Origin: JALHVH01 sp963773685
Lineage (GTDB): Bacteria > Acidobacteriota > Aminicenantia > Aminicenantales > Saccharicenantaceae
NCBI GenBank assembly: GCA_963773685.1
Contig: CAVZBY010000001.1
Coordinates: 372,001 to 436,000 of the forward strand
Length of the DNA stretch: 64,000 nucleotides
Reading direction: 5' to 3'
Of this stretch, positions 9,258 to 17,847 are shown in pieces. The position numbers and the translations under genes were made by a program. Each line of letters opens with the position of its first letter. The first letter of the stretch is position 1. The notes below the pieces were generated by a model. It made no database searches and was not told the origin of the DNA. It saw only the letters and a program-made list of their open reading frames with translations.

Positions 9258-10480
9258 TGGCGAAAAGCACGTACATCGTCGGCATCGACGTCGGGACCAA
9301 GAAGGTCGTGGCTCTCATCGGCGAGGTCACAGAGGAGAACAAGGTCGAGATCGTCGGCATCGGCGCGACCGAGTCGCGCGGCCTGCGAAAGGGGGTCGTC
9401 GTCAACCTCGAGGAGACGACGGCCGCCGTCAAGAAGGCCCAGGAGGAGGCCGAGCTCATGGCCGGCGTCGAGATCGGCTCGGCCTACATCGGCATCTCGG
9501 GCGCCCACATCAAGAGCTTCAACTCGCGGGGCGTCGTCGCCGTCTCCGGCAAGAACCGGGAGATCAGCCGGGAGGACATCAAGCGGGTCATCGATCAATC
9601 CAAGGCCCTGTCCATCCCGCCGGACCGCGAGATCATCCACATCATCCCCCAGGAGTTCGTCGTCGACGAGCAGGACGGGATCAAGGACCCGCTGGGCATG
9701 AGCGGCATCAAGCTCGAGGTCAACGTCCACATCGTCACCTCGGCCGTCACCTCCCTCCAGAACCTCAAGAGCTGTATCCAGAGGGCGGGCGTCGCCACCC
9801 AGGAGATCGTCCTCAACCAGATCGCCACGAGCGCCTCCATCCTGACCCCCGACGAGCGGGAGCTCGGGGTCGGGCTCATCGATATCGGGGCCGGGACGAC
9901 CGAGGTCGCCATCTTCGAGCGCGGCAGCCTCTGGTACTCCTCGACCATCCCCATCGGCGGGGACAACTTCACCAACGACATCGCCGTCGGCCTCCGGACG
10001 CCCATCCCCGAGGCCGAGAAGATCAAGAAGCGGAACGGCTGTGTCGCCGGCCCGGTCGGGGACGATCAGGAGACGATCGAGGTCCCCTCGGTCGGGAAGG
10101 GCCGGAAGCCCCGCGTCCTTTCCCGCCAGATCCTGGCCGACATCATCCAGCCGCGGGCGGAGGAGATCTTCCGCCTCGTGGACGCGGACATCAAGCGGAT
10201 GGGCTACGAGAAATCGCTGAACTCGGGCATCGTGCTGACGGGCGGGACGTCGCTCCTCGAAGGCCTGGAAGAGGTCGCCGAGGACATCTTCGACCTGCCC
10301 GTGCGGCGCGGCGATCCGGGCGGCGTCGGCGGGCTGGTCGACCGGGTCGCCACCCCGGATTTCGCGACGGCCGTCGGGCTCGTCCTGTACGGCTTCAACA
10401 GAGGCCTGGAGAGGGGCTTCTCCAGGGAGCGCAAGAAAGGCGTCTGGACCAGGTTCACCGACTGGTTCAAGGAAGGATAG
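9257..10480 (+). CDS. ftsA: cell division protein FtsA
   Basis: Actin-like ATPase that anchors FtsZ to the membrane. The 407-residue product starts at 9257, behind GAAGGAGG and overlapping the ftsQ stop. Motifs: YIVGIDVGTKKVVALIGE (phosphate 1), the 1C insertion domain in the first third, IDIGAGTTEVAIF (phosphate 2, near residue 210), and GIVLTGGTSLLEGLEEV (adenosine motif). The C-terminus GVWTRFTDWFKEG is an amphipathic helix, the expected membrane-targeting tail. A longer frame starting at 9134 overlaps ftsQ and is not needed. Confidence 0.97.
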   Translation: MAKSTYIVGIDVGTKKVVALIGEVTEENKVEIVGIGATESRGLRKGVVVNLEETTAAVKKAQEEAELMAGVEIGSAYIGISGAHIKSFNSRGVVAVSGKNREISREDIKRVIDQSKALSIPPDREIIHIIPQEFVVDEQDGIKDPLGMSGIKLEVNVHIVTSAVTSLQNLKSCIQRAGVATQEIVLNQIATSASILTPDERELGVGLIDIGAGTTEVAIFERGSLWYSSTIPIGGDNFTNDIAVGLRTPIPEAEKIKKRNGCVAGPVGDDQETIEVPSVGKGRKPRVLSRQILADIIQPRAEEIFRLVDADIKRMGYEKSLNSGIVLTGGTSLLEGLEEVAEDIFDLPVRRGDPGGVGGLVDRVATPDFATAVGLVLYGFNRGLERGFSRERKKGVWTRFTDWFKEG

Positions 10481-10489
10481 GAGGAACAC

Positions 10490-11707
10490 ATGAGCGAAGA
10501 GCTGTCGAGCAAACTGAAATTTCATCTCGTCGAGGAGACCCTCGGGGCCAAGATCAAGGTCATCGGCATCGGCGGGGGCGGCGGCAACGCCGTCAACCGG
10601 ATGATCGAGACCGGCATCCAGGGCGTCGAATTCATCGCCGTCAACACGGACCTGCAGGCCCTGAACAGCAACCGGGCGCCGATCAAGGTGCCCATCGGGG
10701 GCCAGCTGACGAAGGGTCTCGGCTCCGGCGGCCGGCCCGAGACCGGGAAGATGGCCGCCCAGGAGGACACCGAGCGGGTCCTCGAGTGCCTCCAGGGGGC
10801 CGACATGGTCTTCCTGACGGCCGGCCTGGGCGGCGGGACGGGCACCGGGGCGACGCCCATCCTGGCCAGCCTGGCCGCGGAGATGGACGTCCTCGTCATC
10901 GCCATCGTCACCCTGCCCTTCGAGTTCGAGGGCAAGGTCCGGGCCAAACAGGCGGAGGAAGGTCTCCGGGAGCTCAAGAATGTCGTGGACACGGTCATCG
11001 CCATCCCCAACGAGCGCCTGCTCCAGACCGTCCAGCTGAACACGTCCATCCAGGACGCCTTCAAGATGGCCGACGACATCCTGCGGCAGGCGGCCCAGGG
11101 CATCTCGGACCTCATCACCAAGCCCGGCCTCATCAACCTGGACTTCGCCGACGTCAAGTCCATCATGAAGGGCATGGGCGTGGCCTTCATGGGCACGGGA
11201 ATCGCCTCGGGCGACGACCGGGCCGTCGAGGCCGCCCAGAAGGCCATCTCGAGCCCGCTCCTCATCGACACGTCCATCGAAGGCGCCCACGGCGTCCTCA
11301 TCAACATCACGGGCGGCAAGGACATCACCCTCCACGAGGTCTCCAAGGCCTCCCAGCTCATCCACAGCCTGGCCCACCCCGAGGCCAACATCATCTTCGG
11401 GACGGTCGTCGATCCGGCCATGAAGGAGATGGTCAAGGTCACGGTCATCGCGACGGGCTTCGATACGCCCGAGCCGCGGATCATCGGGGCGACCGACGAC
11501 TTCACGCCGACGCCCCGGAGCAAGACGCCGGCGCCCTTCCCCGTCCGCTCCGAGACCCCGCCCTACATCTTCGAGCCCAAGGGCAACACCCCTCCCGCCT
11601 GGCAGCCGCCCGCCTGGGAGAACCAGTGGGAGAGCTACGAGACGCCTTCCTTCATCCGGAGGACCAAGCAGGCCCCGATGAGGAAATCGCCCCATGATGT
11701 CAGCTGA
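10490..11707 (+). CDS. ftsZ: cell division GTPase FtsZ
   Basis: Tubulin-like GTPase that forms the Z ring. The 405-residue product starts behind GGATAGGAGG. It shows GIGGGGGNAVNRMI, the tubulin signature GLGGGTGTGATPI near residue 106, and the T7 loop NLDFADVKSIM. After the globular core (to about residue 320) comes a proline-rich linker and a C-terminal peptide ETPSFIRRTK, close to the usual D-I-P-x-F-x-R-R type. About ten further residues follow that peptide. Most homologues end sooner, so the tail is slightly long and overlaps hutI. Confidence 0.98.
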   Translation: MSEELSSKLKFHLVEETLGAKIKVIGIGGGGGNAVNRMIETGIQGVEFIAVNTDLQALNSNRAPIKVPIGGQLTKGLGSGGRPETGKMAAQEDTERVLECLQGADMVFLTAGLGGGTGTGATPILASLAAEMDVLVIAIVTLPFEFEGKVRAKQAEEGLRELKNVVDTVIAIPNERLLQTVQLNTSIQDAFKMADDILRQAAQGISDLITKPGLINLDFADVKSIMKGMGVAFMGTGIASGDDRAVEAAQKAISSPLLIDTSIEGAHGVLINITGGKDITLHEVSKASQLIHSLAHPEANIIFGTVVDPAMKEMVKVTVIATGFDTPEPRIIGATDDFTPTPRSKTPAPFPVRSETPPYIFEPKGNTPPAWQPPAWENQWESYETPSFIRRTKQAPMRKSPHDVS

Positions 11708-12971
11708 TTGCGTCGTCTCCGGCTGCCGCCAGCTCGTCACGTGCGCCGGTCCGCTCCCGAAGAGGGGGCCGGCCCTCGGCGACCTCGGGGTCATCGAGGA
11801 CGGCTGGATCGCCTCGAACAAGGGCGAGATCGTCTTCGTCGGAACGGCCGAGGCCTTCCGCGCGACGGTCGCGGCGGCGCCGGGGGCGAACTGGATCGAC
11901 GGCCGGGACAGCGTCGCCCTGCCCGGATTCGTCGACGCCCACACCCACCTCCCCTTCGCCGGCAACCGGGAGCACGAGTTCCTGCTCCGGCTGAAGGGCG
12001 CGACCTACCAGGAGCTGGCGGCGCAGGGCATGGGCATCCAAACGACGGTCAAGGCGACCCGGGCGGCATCGAAGGACGAGCTCATCTCGCTCTGCAAGCA
12101 GAGGCTCAACCAGATGCTGCTCACGGGGACAACGACCGCCGAGGCCAAGAGCGGATACGGCCTCAACCTCGAGGACGAGGCCAAACAGCTCGAGGCCCTG
12201 GCAGCCCTCAAGGGCGCGCACCCGGTGGACGTCGTCCCGACGTACATGGGCGCCCACGAGGTCCCGCCCGAATACAAGGGCCGAAAGTCCGAATACATCG
12301 ACCTCATCATCGACAAGGCTCTGCCGGACATCAAGGCCCGCGGCCTGGCCGAATTCTTCGATATCTTCTGCGAGCCGACCGTGTTCGATCTCGAGGACAC
12401 GAAGCGCCTGGCCGAGGCCGCAAGGGCGGCCGGGTTGGGCGTCAAGATCCATGCCGACGAGTTCGTCCCCATCGGCGGGACGGAATTCGCGGCCGAGTTC
12501 GGCGCGGTCTCGGCCGAGCACCTTATCAACGCGACGGATGAAGGCATCCGGAAGGTCGCGGCAAGCGGGACGGCGGTCCTCCTCCTGCCGGGCGTCCCGT
12601 TCTTCCTGATGCTTGAAAAGAAAGCCCCTACCCGCAAACTCATTGAGGCCGGAGCAGCCGTGGCTCTGGCCTCCGACTTCAATCCGGGGAGCTCGATGTT
12701 GAGCTCGATGCTCCTTGTCCTCCAGCTCGGGGTCTACACGCTCCGGATGACCGTCGAGGAAGCCCTCAACGCCTGCACCGGGAACGCGGCCTACGCCATC
12801 CGGCGGCACGAGCGGGTCGGGACGCTCGAGGTCGGCAAGCGCATGGATCTTCTCATCTGCGACGTCCCGAATTACGCCTCCCTCATCTACCAGCTTGGTA
12901 TCAATCCCGTCCGCCATGTCATCAAGGACGGGAAGATCGTCGTCCGGGCGGGCAAGATCCAGCCCTTCTGA
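11694..12971 (+). CDS. hutI: imidazolonepropionase HutI
   Basis: Zinc amidohydrolase that converts imidazolone-5-propionate to N-formimino-L-glutamate in histidine breakdown. The 425-residue product carries the metal motif FVDAHTHLPFAG, KIHADEFVPIGGTEFA, and the late ASDFNPGSS typical of HutI. The start at 11694 (or the ATG at 11697) lies inside the last 14 bases of ftsZ, so it is probably translated from the division-gene message. No hutU, hutH or hutG is in the window. The link to division genes looks like transcription hitch-hiking, not shared function. Confidence 0.96.
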   Translation: MMSADCVVSGCRQLVTCAGPLPKRGPALGDLGVIEDGWIASNKGEIVFVGTAEAFRATVAAAPGANWIDGRDSVALPGFVDAHTHLPFAGNREHEFLLRLKGATYQELAAQGMGIQTTVKATRAASKDELISLCKQRLNQMLLTGTTTAEAKSGYGLNLEDEAKQLEALAALKGAHPVDVVPTYMGAHEVPPEYKGRKSEYIDLIIDKALPDIKARGLAEFFDIFCEPTVFDLEDTKRLAEAARAAGLGVKIHADEFVPIGGTEFAAEFGAVSAEHLINATDEGIRKVAASGTAVLLLPGVPFFLMLEKKAPTRKLIEAGAAVALASDFNPGSSMLSSMLLVLQLGVYTLRMTVEEALNACTGNAAYAIRRHERVGTLEVGKRMDLLICDVPNYASLIYQLGINPVRHVIKDGKIVVRAGKIQPF

Positions 12972-12990
12972 TAATTCCTCGTGATGGTGC

Positions 12991-13042
12991 CGCAGGCTTC
13001 AGCCTGCGCTTCTTCTTGTTGAAGTCTCAGGCTTCACCTGAG
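12991..13042. repeat. pair of small palindromes (REP-like)
   Basis: Two hairpins follow hutI. CGCAGGCT/AGCCTGCG pair around a TC loop (12991-13008), and CTCAGG/CCTGAG pair around CTTCA (13026-13042). Neither is followed by a T run, so they are poor intrinsic terminators. The core GGCTTCAGCC of the first recurs at 27418-27433, which suggests a dispersed palindrome family. Confidence 0.6.
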
Positions 13043-13074
13043 CACTATCTTCATTTCGTCGCGGCCCGTATCGC

Positions 13075-13557
13075 CTAAAATGCGATCCCCATGGTGAGGC
13101 CGGGCCATACGAAAAAGCCGTCTTTGATGAGGAAGTTCACGGACCCGCGGAGAACGAACCCGCCCGACGCCCGGTACTCGAAACCCGGTCCCGCATAAAG
13201 ATAAATCAACGATTCCGACTCTTTGTCGAACGGGCCGGCATCCGTCCCGGCGGAAAAGTAGACGACTCCCGCCGAAAGACACGGGGCGGCGTTCTTATTC
13301 ATCAGGTAGAACCGGACTCCGCCGCTGGCGAAGAACACCCCGGCGCTTCCTCCCGAGTCCCCGCCCCCGAAATAGGAAAGCCCGACCTCGAGTCCCGCCG
13401 ATCTCCCAATCATCCTCTGGTAGGATAAAGAATAGATGAGGCACTTCCCGCCCAGTTCCAGGGTTAGATCGTTCGGTTTCTCGACCCGGCTCTGCGCCGC
13501 CAGTTCGCCGGAAAGAAGCAAAAGACCAGCCAAAACGACAGCACTGAAACGTTTCAT
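13075..13557 (-). CDS. predicted outer-membrane beta-barrel protein
   Basis: Unrecognised exported protein of 160 residues. It has a signal peptide (VVLAGLLLLSGELAAQS, cut after about residue 22). The rest is alternating short strands rich in glycine and aromatic residues, for example GLEVGLSYFGGG, ASGGVRFYLM, YLYAGPGFEYRASGG, and it ends in GLTMGIAF. A terminal phenylalanine is the usual signal for barrel assembly in the outer membrane. The size fits an eight-stranded barrel. It faces hutI across a 100-base gap containing palindromes. Function unknown. Confidence 0.7.
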   Translation of the reverse strand: MKRFSAVVLAGLLLLSGELAAQSRVEKPNDLTLELGGKCLIYSLSYQRMIGRSAGLEVGLSYFGGGDSGGSAGVFFASGGVRFYLMNKNAAPCLSAGVVYFSAGTDAGPFDKESESLIYLYAGPGFEYRASGGFVLRGSVNFLIKDGFFVWPGLTMGIAF

Positions 13558-13601
13558 TATTTCCCCCCCGATTCAACTGTAAACCCGGCCGGACCGGGAT
13601 G

Positions 13602-14153
13602 TCAACGATCGAAAGCGACAGCGGCGATCTCGATGAGCTTATCCACGACCTTCCAGCTCCTGGACGTCCCGGAAACGCCGAGGATCTTCTCGAAATCGAT
13701 CGTTCGCCGATTCCCGGCGAATTTGCTGGAATAAGCGTAATAGAGGACCTTGCCCTTGATGTGGAAGCGATATTCTTCGCCTTGAACGGCCATGAGCGCC
13801 CGGCACCGCACTGCGGCGGGGGCCGCCGAAAGGAACATCAGGTGGCATTTCTGTTCCTTGTCCCGTCTCTCGGGTTCGAAGGGATTGCCCGCGGCCGCTT
13901 TCTTCAGCTCTTCGGGGGTCAACAAGAAGATCTTCGCCGGGCGCCCCGTCGCGCTCGCCAGCTCGGCTTCGATCATGCGCGACAATCGGTTCCGGTCCTT
14001 CTCCGGCGTCGCAAAGACGACGTTGCCGGTTTGGATATACGTAACGACGTGTTCCAGTCCCAGGGACTCGAAGCGCGTCTTCAGCTCGGCCATCCGGACC
14101 ACGGAGGTCCCCCCGACATTGACCGCGCGGATGAGGGCCACGTAGACGTTCAC
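13602..14153 (-). CDS. DUF1697 family protein
   Basis: Cytoplasmic protein of about 183 residues in the DUF1697 family. It shows the family's N-terminal YVALIRAVNVGGTSVVRMAE, then YIQTGNVVFATPEKD and ILGVSGTSRSWKVVDKL. Biochemical role unknown. I take the GTG at 14153 as start because it opens one base after the stop of the upstream gene (TGA-A-GTG) and the conserved region begins right there. The longer open frame to 14510 overlaps that gene and looks spurious. The tight spacing suggests an operon with the secreted protein upstream. Confidence 0.85.
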   Translation of the reverse strand: MNVYVALIRAVNVGGTSVVRMAELKTRFESLGLEHVVTYIQTGNVVFATPEKDRNRLSRMIEAELASATGRPAKIFLLTPEELKKAAAGNPFEPERRDKEQKCHLMFLSAAPAAVRCRALMAVQGEEYRFHIKGKVLYYAYSSKFAGNRRTIDFEKILGVSGTSRSWKVVDKLIEIAAVAFDR

Positions 14154-14154
14154 T

Positions 14155-14580
14155 TCAATCGCCCGGCCCTTCCGCCCTGATGGTCTCGTGTTTATGGGCC
14201 CCCTTGAGGGCGCGGAGGAGGAAGCCGCCCTGGCCGGGAAACCAGACCTCGGACAGGATGTAATCCGTGACATATTCGGTGTACGAGGGCTCGAAGTTGC
14301 CGACGACATCGAGGGTGATTTGGGGATCGGCGACGGGAGGCGTCGGTTGGGGCATCCTTTGGAGGACGGGCAGAAGGACCTCGATGCCCTTCTCCTCCTG
14401 GCGAATGACGAGCTGTCCGTCGTCCTTCGTCCCGATCCCATAGGTCCCTGCGGGGAGCTTCTTCCCGGCCGCCTCGAACTTGTAGGGGATCTTGAAGCTC
14501 GCGTGGTCAAGGCCCGACGCTCCGTTCGCGAGGATGAGGCATGCGGATATCACGAACACCCAAAGAGCCTTACGATTCAT
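14155..14580 (-). CDS. secreted hypothetical protein
   Basis: Unrecognised 141-residue protein. The start at 14580 is set by AGGAGGATAGG directly before ATG; an ATG five codons upstream lies over that site. A signal peptide (ALWVFVISACLILANGASG) is followed by a small soluble domain with SFKIPYKFEAAGKKLPAGTY, DGQLVIRQ and YTEYVTDYILSEVWFPGQ. The K-x-L-P-A-G-x-Y pattern near the front of the mature protein recurs in short exported proteins I cannot name precisely. Probably periplasmic. Confidence 0.7.
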   Translation of the reverse strand: MNRKALWVFVISACLILANGASGLDHASFKIPYKFEAAGKKLPAGTYGIGTKDDGQLVIRQEEKGIEVLLPVLQRMPQPTPPVADPQITLDVVGNFEPSYTEYVTDYILSEVWFPGQGGFLLRALKGAHKHETIRAEGPGD

Positions 14581-14678
14581 CCTATCCTCCTGCATATACG
14601 GACATCCCGACCGGGCCTGGCAGCGGGTCGCGGCATAGATGCCATCTCCCGTCGCTCCCGATCCAGGGCGCCTCTCAC

Positions 14679-16043
14679 CTACACCGTGACGTCGGCCGGA
14701 TACGCGGGCATAAGTCCGACGCTTTCGGGCATGTTCCCCTTGATGGCTTCTCCCATGGCCATGACGAACGTGTCGATCTCTTCGAGCGTCGTATAGACGT
14801 TCGGGGAGACGCGCAGGGCCTGGTAATCAAAGACCGAGTTCGGCGGGACACCCCCGACGAGAGGAACGACAACGATGCGATATTCGTCCATCAGGTACTT
14901 CGCCAGGACCCTGACATCGATGCCCTCGATGTTGACCGCCGCGACGCCCCATGCCTGCGCCGGCTCACCGAGGTCCGTCAGGAGCTTGACGCGGGAGTGG
15001 GCCTTGAGGGCATCGACCCAGCGCAGGGTCAAGTAGCGCAGGCGCGCCGCCTTGCGCTCCGCGCCGATGGCCTGATGGAAGGCCAGGGCTTCGCCGAGCC
15101 CCGCCCGGATCGCCCACGGATGCGTCCCGATGGCCTCGAACTTCCGGATGTCGTAGTCCTGTTGTTCCGGAGCCGCCTGCAGGGGCCAGAACTTCGGGAT
15201 GCTCTCTTTCCGCACGTAGAGACAGCCGTTGCCGATGGGCGCCAACAGCCACTTGTGGAGGCTGACGCCATAAGCGTCGCATTCGAGGTCCCTCAGCTTG
15301 AAGGGGAAATGCCCCAGGGCGTGGGCGCCGTCGATGATGGTAACGATGCCCTTCGACCGGGCCAGGCGGGACAGCCGCCGGACGGGAAAGAGCTGGCCCG
15401 TCAGGTTCGTTATGTGGGTGAAGTGGAAGACCTTCGTCCGGGGCGTGATGGCCTTTTCGAACATGGCATAAAGCTGGTCCTGGGTCGCCGGCACGGGGAA
15501 CTGGAGACGGGTCACGACGATGCCCTCGCGCCGCATCCGCTGGTCCCACGTCGTCAGCATGCGCGGATAGTCCTGCTCGGTCGTAATGACTTCATCGCCG
15601 GCTTTGAGGTCGATCCCGTTCTGGACGATCTGCAGGGATTCGCTGGCGCCGCGGGTCAGCGCCATCTCCTCGAGATCGCAGCCGAATTCCGCGGCCATCC
15701 TCCGGCGAATGGTCTGGGTGTTCTCGGCGACCTGGGCTTGATAATGGACCGGCAGCATGTTGATGATGTCCATATAGCGCCAGACCGCTTCCATGGCGAT
15801 TCGGGGCGTGGGGCAGGTAAAACCGTTGTTGAGATTGATGAGCGTGCGATCCAGCTTGAAGGCCAGCTGGATTTCCCGCCAGAAGAACTCGTCTTTCGCG
15901 ACTTCGTCCGGGGTCATGCCCGCTGCCGACTGCACGGCGTCCGCGACGCGCTCGAGGCCGTTGGCCTTGAGCCCGAGCACGGCCGTCCCGGCGGCGCCGG
16001 CCATACGAAGGAACGATCTGCGGCTCCAGAAAGGTGATTTCAC
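14679..16043 (-). CDS. Tat-exported class V aminotransferase-like PLP enzyme
   Basis: Class V PLP-fold protein of 454 residues, similar in layout to isopenicillin-N-epimerase-type enzymes. The N-terminus SRRSFLRMAGAAGTAVLG is a twin-arginine signal, so the folded, cofactor-loaded protein should be exported. Recognisable PLP features are TRGASESLQIV, TIIDGAHALGHFPF (Asp-x-x-His) and YGVSLHKWLLAPIGNG, where Lys is the expected Schiff-base residue. Substrate cannot be told from sequence: cysteine desulfurase, epimerase and lyase activities all occur in this fold. It stands alone, with 98 bases before the secreted protein downstream. Confidence 0.88.
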   Translation of the reverse strand: MKSPFWSRRSFLRMAGAAGTAVLGLKANGLERVADAVQSAAGMTPDEVAKDEFFWREIQLAFKLDRTLINLNNGFTCPTPRIAMEAVWRYMDIINMLPVHYQAQVAENTQTIRRRMAAEFGCDLEEMALTRGASESLQIVQNGIDLKAGDEVITTEQDYPRMLTTWDQRMRREGIVVTRLQFPVPATQDQLYAMFEKAITPRTKVFHFTHITNLTGQLFPVRRLSRLARSKGIVTIIDGAHALGHFPFKLRDLECDAYGVSLHKWLLAPIGNGCLYVRKESIPKFWPLQAAPEQQDYDIRKFEAIGTHPWAIRAGLGEALAFHQAIGAERKAARLRYLTLRWVDALKAHSRVKLLTDLGEPAQAWGVAAVNIEGIDVRVLAKYLMDEYRIVVVPLVGGVPPNSVFDYQALRVSPNVYTTLEEIDTFVMAMGEAIKGNMPESVGLMPAYPADVTV

Positions 16044-16319
16044 GCCGAACCTCCTCCCGCGATTGCTTAAGGCTTTTCTACCACAGGGGGACGGAGGGAA
16101 GCAACTGAAGCAGGGCCGGGCCCTTCGAGGCCCTTAAAATGCCATCCTCAAGGGAAGACAGGCTGCCCGCTCAAACGCCGGATCAAGAAGCTGGGGCCGG
16201 TCGCGCTTTCGGGCGGGATAAAGGCGAGACGATCCCGGCTACGACCAGGCCATTCAGCACGGAAAAGGCAATCAGGCAACGCTCCGATCTTCCGGGGAGG
16301 CGGGACTTTACGGCGCTTT

Positions 16320-16348
16320 TTGAATTATGTTATATATTTATATATATT
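16320..16348 (+). promoter_or_regulatory. sigma-70-type promoter in AT-rich tract
   Basis: TTGAAT (16320-16325), a 17-base spacer and TATATT (16343-16348) lie just upstream of the esterase-like gene, followed by AAAAGGA at 16355 as ribosome site. The rest of the 327-base gap from 16044 holds no gene I can support. Confidence 0.55.
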
Positions 16349-16370
16349 TATAAGAAAAGGACAAAATGGA

Positions 16371-17774
16371 ATGAGAATTCGGAGATCGGCGATATTTCTG
16401 GCAGCGGGATTCGCGGTCGGCTCATTATTCCCCTCCGCCTGGAGCTGGAGCCGGGCGGGGCAGGCCCCGGAGATCGACAAGCGGCTCCAATGGATCTCGG
16501 ATAACGCCGTCGTCGTCAGGTCCATCGAGCCGGCCGATGAGGACTTCGGCGATCTCAACCCGCTTGCGGAGAGCATCGGAACGGCCCGCGTCGTTCAGAT
16601 CGGCGAAGCCAGCCATTCCGCCGGCACGGACTTCATGACCAAGGTCCGGCTTATCAAGTTCCTCCACGAGAAGATGGGATTCGATGTCCTGGTCTGGGAA
16701 TCGGGGCTGTTCGACTGTCGCGAGATGGACACCGCCCTGCGGTCGGACCTCCCCATCGTCGAGGCCGCCCGGAAGGGCGTATTCGGCATCTGGGTGACCG
16801 AAGAGACATTGCCGCTCTTCGAATACGTCCGGGCGACCTGGAAGACGGATCGACCCCTGCGCATGGCGGGCTTCGACGAACAGTTCTCGTCGAAGGGCGC
16901 TCCGACGCGGTTCCTGGGGGACCTCAACGCCTTTTTCGACGCCGTCGGCCCCGGCTTCCCGGGGAACGGGATTCGCGAGAGCCTCGGAGAGCTCGTGGCC
17001 CTGATGGAGGATCGTACCTTGAATCCGGATTCCTATCGGAAGGTCGCGCCGGCGATCGCCGGTGCGATCGATGCCATAGACGGCAACGGGCCTTGGCTCG
17101 CGCGCGTGCGCGATTCCCGAGAGATCGCCTTCTATCGCCGGACATTGAAGGACCTTCAGGTCTTTTCGGCGTCCACGGCCGCCCGCAACGTTCCCGAGTT
17201 CGCCAAAGGAATGGAGGACCCGGCGGTCCTGGAGAAGACCAATTCGATGTGGAACGCCAGGGACGCCCAGAACGCGGAGAACATGCTTTGGCTCCTGAAC
17301 GAATACTTTCGGGGAAAGAAGCTCATCGTCTGGGCGCACAACGGCCACGTCATGAGCTGCTACTACAACAAGGACTGGGGGAGCCTGACTCTCGAGAAGC
17401 CGGAGGGGGCCATCGTTCCCATGGGATCATTCCTCAAGGAGGCCCTCGGGCACGACGTCTACACCATCGGTCTCACGGGCTTTTCCGTCCAGAAGGGCGC
17501 CCTCGGCCCCGGCGCCAAGGATTTCACTCCTCCGGCCCCCCCGGCCGACAGCATTGAACATCTCTGTCATCTCACCGGCCACCCCCATCTCTTCATCGAT
17601 TTCCGCAGGTTGGAAGCCGATCCGGAGCACTGGCTCAGGAAGCCGATCGTCTTCGGCGGGCGCGGCTATACATGGGAAACCATCGAAGATTGGACGAAGG
17701 CCTTCGACGCCGTGTTCTTCAACGACGTCATCCAGCCCAGCAGGATGATCGCGGTTCAGGCGACGCCGAAGTGA
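16371..17774 (+). CDS. exported erythromycin-esterase family protein
   Basis: Member of the erythromycin esterase/succinoglycan-biosynthesis-like hydrolase family (PF05139 type), 467 residues. The start at 16371 follows AAAAGGA by nine bases and opens a signal peptide (RRSAIFLAAGFAVGSLFP). The frame extends to 16320 without a ribosome site. Family motifs: QIGEASHSAGTDFMTK, FDVLVWESGLFD, FDEQFSSKG, and LIVWAHNGHVMS with the conserved His pair. True macrolide esterases are cytoplasmic; an exported form more likely acts on another ester or on cell-surface glycan substituents. Alone in its transcription unit. Confidence 0.85.
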   Translation: MRIRRSAIFLAAGFAVGSLFPSAWSWSRAGQAPEIDKRLQWISDNAVVVRSIEPADEDFGDLNPLAESIGTARVVQIGEASHSAGTDFMTKVRLIKFLHEKMGFDVLVWESGLFDCREMDTALRSDLPIVEAARKGVFGIWVTEETLPLFEYVRATWKTDRPLRMAGFDEQFSSKGAPTRFLGDLNAFFDAVGPGFPGNGIRESLGELVALMEDRTLNPDSYRKVAPAIAGAIDAIDGNGPWLARVRDSREIAFYRRTLKDLQVFSASTAARNVPEFAKGMEDPAVLEKTNSMWNARDAQNAENMLWLLNEYFRGKKLIVWAHNGHVMSCYYNKDWGSLTLEKPEGAIVPMGSFLKEALGHDVYTIGLTGFSVQKGALGPGAKDFTPPAPPADSIEHLCHLTGHPHLFIDFRRLEADPEHWLRKPIVFGGRGYTWETIEDWTKAFDAVFFNDVIQPSRMIAVQATPK

Positions 17775-17847
17775 GACTCATCACGCGGCGTCGATCCAGT
17801 CCCCCGCAGGCTCATACGGCCGAGCCGGTTGCCGTCTCGGGGATTGG

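Noticed and set aside
9191..11965. 924-codon open frame on the minus strand opposite ftsA, ftsZ and hutI
   Set aside because: It is Asp/Gly/Arg-rich shadow coding typical of the reverse strand in GC-rich genes, has no homology, and covers three certain genes.
13034..13282. 82-codon minus-strand open frame overlapping the barrel protein
   Set aside because: It is out of frame with the signal-peptide protein and lacks any start signal or domain.
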